NCBI GenBank assembly: GCA_902492545.1
Contig: CABULX010000111.1
Coordinates: 1 to 7,286 of the forward strand
DNA length: 7,286 nucleotides
DNA from: an uncultured Collinsella sp.
Lineage (GTDB): Bacteria > Actinomycetota > Coriobacteriia > Coriobacteriales > Coriobacteriaceae
Direction: 5' to 3'
The translations under genes were made by a program, and so were the position numbers. Position 1 is the stretch's first letter. Each line of letters starts with the position of its first letter. The notes under the pieces were generated by a model that was not told the DNA's origin, did not search any database, and worked only from the letters and a program-made list of their open reading frames with translations. Positions 6,357 through 7,286 of the stretch are shown piece after piece.

Positions 6357-7286
6357 CTACTCGTCCACCTTGAGGATCGCCATAAAGGCCTCCTGCGGGA
6401 CCTCGACCGAACCGATGGCCTTCATGCGCTTCTTGCCCTCTTTCTGCTTCTCGAGCAGTTTGCGCTTACGCGAGATATCGCCGCCATAGCACTTGGCCAA
6501 AACGTCCTTGCGGCGCGCCTTGACGGTGGAGCGGGCGATAATCTTGTTGCCGATGGCACCCTGAATAGGCACCTCGAACAGCTGGCGCGGAATGATTTCC
6601 TTGAGCTTGTCGCATAGACCGCGGGCCAGGCCATAGGCCTTGTCCTTGTGAACGATAAACGAAAGCGCGTCCACCTCGTCGCCCGAAAGCAAGATATCGA
6701 GCTTAACGAGCTCGGAGGGACGGTACTCGTTGAACTCGTAGTCGAGCGAGGCATAGCCCTTGGTACGGCTCTTGAGCTGGTCAAAGAAGTCCAAGATGAG
6801 CTCGGCGAGCGGCATATCGAAGCGCATCTCGACCGATTTGCTCGTCAGGTGGATCATGTCGGTCGTAACGCCGCGGTGCTCGATGGCGAGCTGCATGACG
6901 GCACCCGTGTACTCAGGCGGGCAGATGATCTTTGCCTTGAGGTAGGGCTCCTCAATGCGCTCGATGCGCGTAGCCTCGGGCAGATCCTGCGGGCTGCGGA
7001 CATCGATCATCTCGCCATCGGTCTTGTACACGTGATAGTCCACCGAGGGGCTCGTGGCAATGAGGTCAAGATTGAACTCGCGCTCCAGGCGCTCCTTGAC
7101 GACCTCCATATGCAGCAGGCCCAAGAAGCCCACGCGGAAGCCAAAGCCGAGCGCCACCGAGGTCTCGGGCTCCCACACCAACGACGGGTCGTTGACGTGC
7201 AGCTTATCGAGCGCGTCACGCAGGTTCTCGTAGTCCTTGTTATCGATCGGGAACAGGCCCGTATAGACCATGGGCTTGGCCTCGCG
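6357..7286 (-). CDS. lepA: Elongation factor 4 (LepA), C-terminal half (5' end outside window)
   Basis: The frame enters from the right edge and gives the last 309 residues of a protein normally about 600 long, so the GTPase domain and start are off-window. LepA is a ribosome-associated GTPase first described as a back-translocase and now also linked to 30S subunit biogenesis. The visible part begins with KPMVYTGLFPIDNKDYENL, typical of the segment after domain II. GFRVGFLGLLHMEVVKERLE (local residues about 50-69) is the EF-G-like domain III signature. ICPPEYTGAVMQL (121-133) starts the domain V-like region. The LepA-specific C-terminal domain follows, with SGDEVDALSFIVHK, the YGGDISRKRKLLEKQKEG stretch and VPQEAFMAIL near the end. 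The C-terminal part distinguishes it from EF-G and TypA. It is the first gene of the cluster visible here and is followed after 4 bp by dus. Confidence 0.97.
   Translation of the reverse strand, partial: REAKPMVYTGLFPIDNKDYENLRDALDKLHVNDPSLVWEPETSVALGFGFRVGFLGLLHMEVVKERLEREFNLDLIATSPSVDYHVYKTDGEMIDVRSPQDLPEATRIERIEEPYLKAKIICPPEYTGAVMQLAIEHRGVTTDMIHLTSKSVEMRFDMPLAELILDFFDQLKSRTKGYASLDYEFNEYRPSELVKLDILLSGDEVDALSFIVHKDKAYGLARGLCDKLKEIIPRQLFEVPIQGAIGNKIIARSTVKARRKDVLAKCYGGDISRKRKLLEKQKEGKKRMKAIGSVEVPQEAFMAILKVDE

Overview
This window looks like a chromosomal stretch from a GC-rich (roughly 60% by eye) anaerobic actinobacterium, probably a Coriobacteriia member such as Collinsella. That assignment is inferred from codon use, gene order and the general look of the proteins; I could not check it by search. 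Every supported gene lies on the minus strand, so the window is best read from right to left.

In transcription order it holds: the C-terminal half of the ribosomal GTPase LepA/EF-4 (right edge, 5' end missing); a DusB-type tRNA dihydrouridine synthase; the radical-SAM heme chaperone HemW; a DnaJ-like protein whose C-terminal half is replaced by predicted membrane helices; a complete four-zinc-motif DnaJ; the tRNA methylthiotransferase MtaB; and the N-terminal 133 residues of a PhoH-family ATPase (left edge, 3' end missing). Spacing is tight: 4 bp for lepA-dus, 2 bp for dus-hemW, 9 bp for dnaJ-mtaB, and a 20 bp overlap for mtaB-phoH. The only gaps are about 58 bp (hemW to the DnaJ-like gene) and 81 bp (DnaJ-like gene to dnaJ). 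No convincing terminator was seen in either gap, so the genes plausibly form one long operon, perhaps with a weak internal promoter ahead of dnaJ. No stretch longer than 300 bases lacks a gene, and I see no RNA genes, mobile elements or CRISPR arrays.

Functionally this is a housekeeping cluster for translation fidelity (LepA, Dus, MtaB), iron-sulfur/radical-SAM chemistry (HemW, MtaB), protein folding (two J proteins) and RNA/stress functions (PhoH). The order lepA-hemW-...-dnaJ-...-phoH is a well-known bacterial neighbourhood, but in many Gram-positive genomes the repressor gene hrcA sits between hemW and dnaJ. Here that slot is taken by the DnaJ-like gene with a membrane tail. That protein keeps the J domain, a G/F-like linker and all four CxxCxGxG zinc motifs, loses most of the substrate-binding C-terminal domains, and ends in three hydrophobic segments. 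It is the most interesting item in the window.
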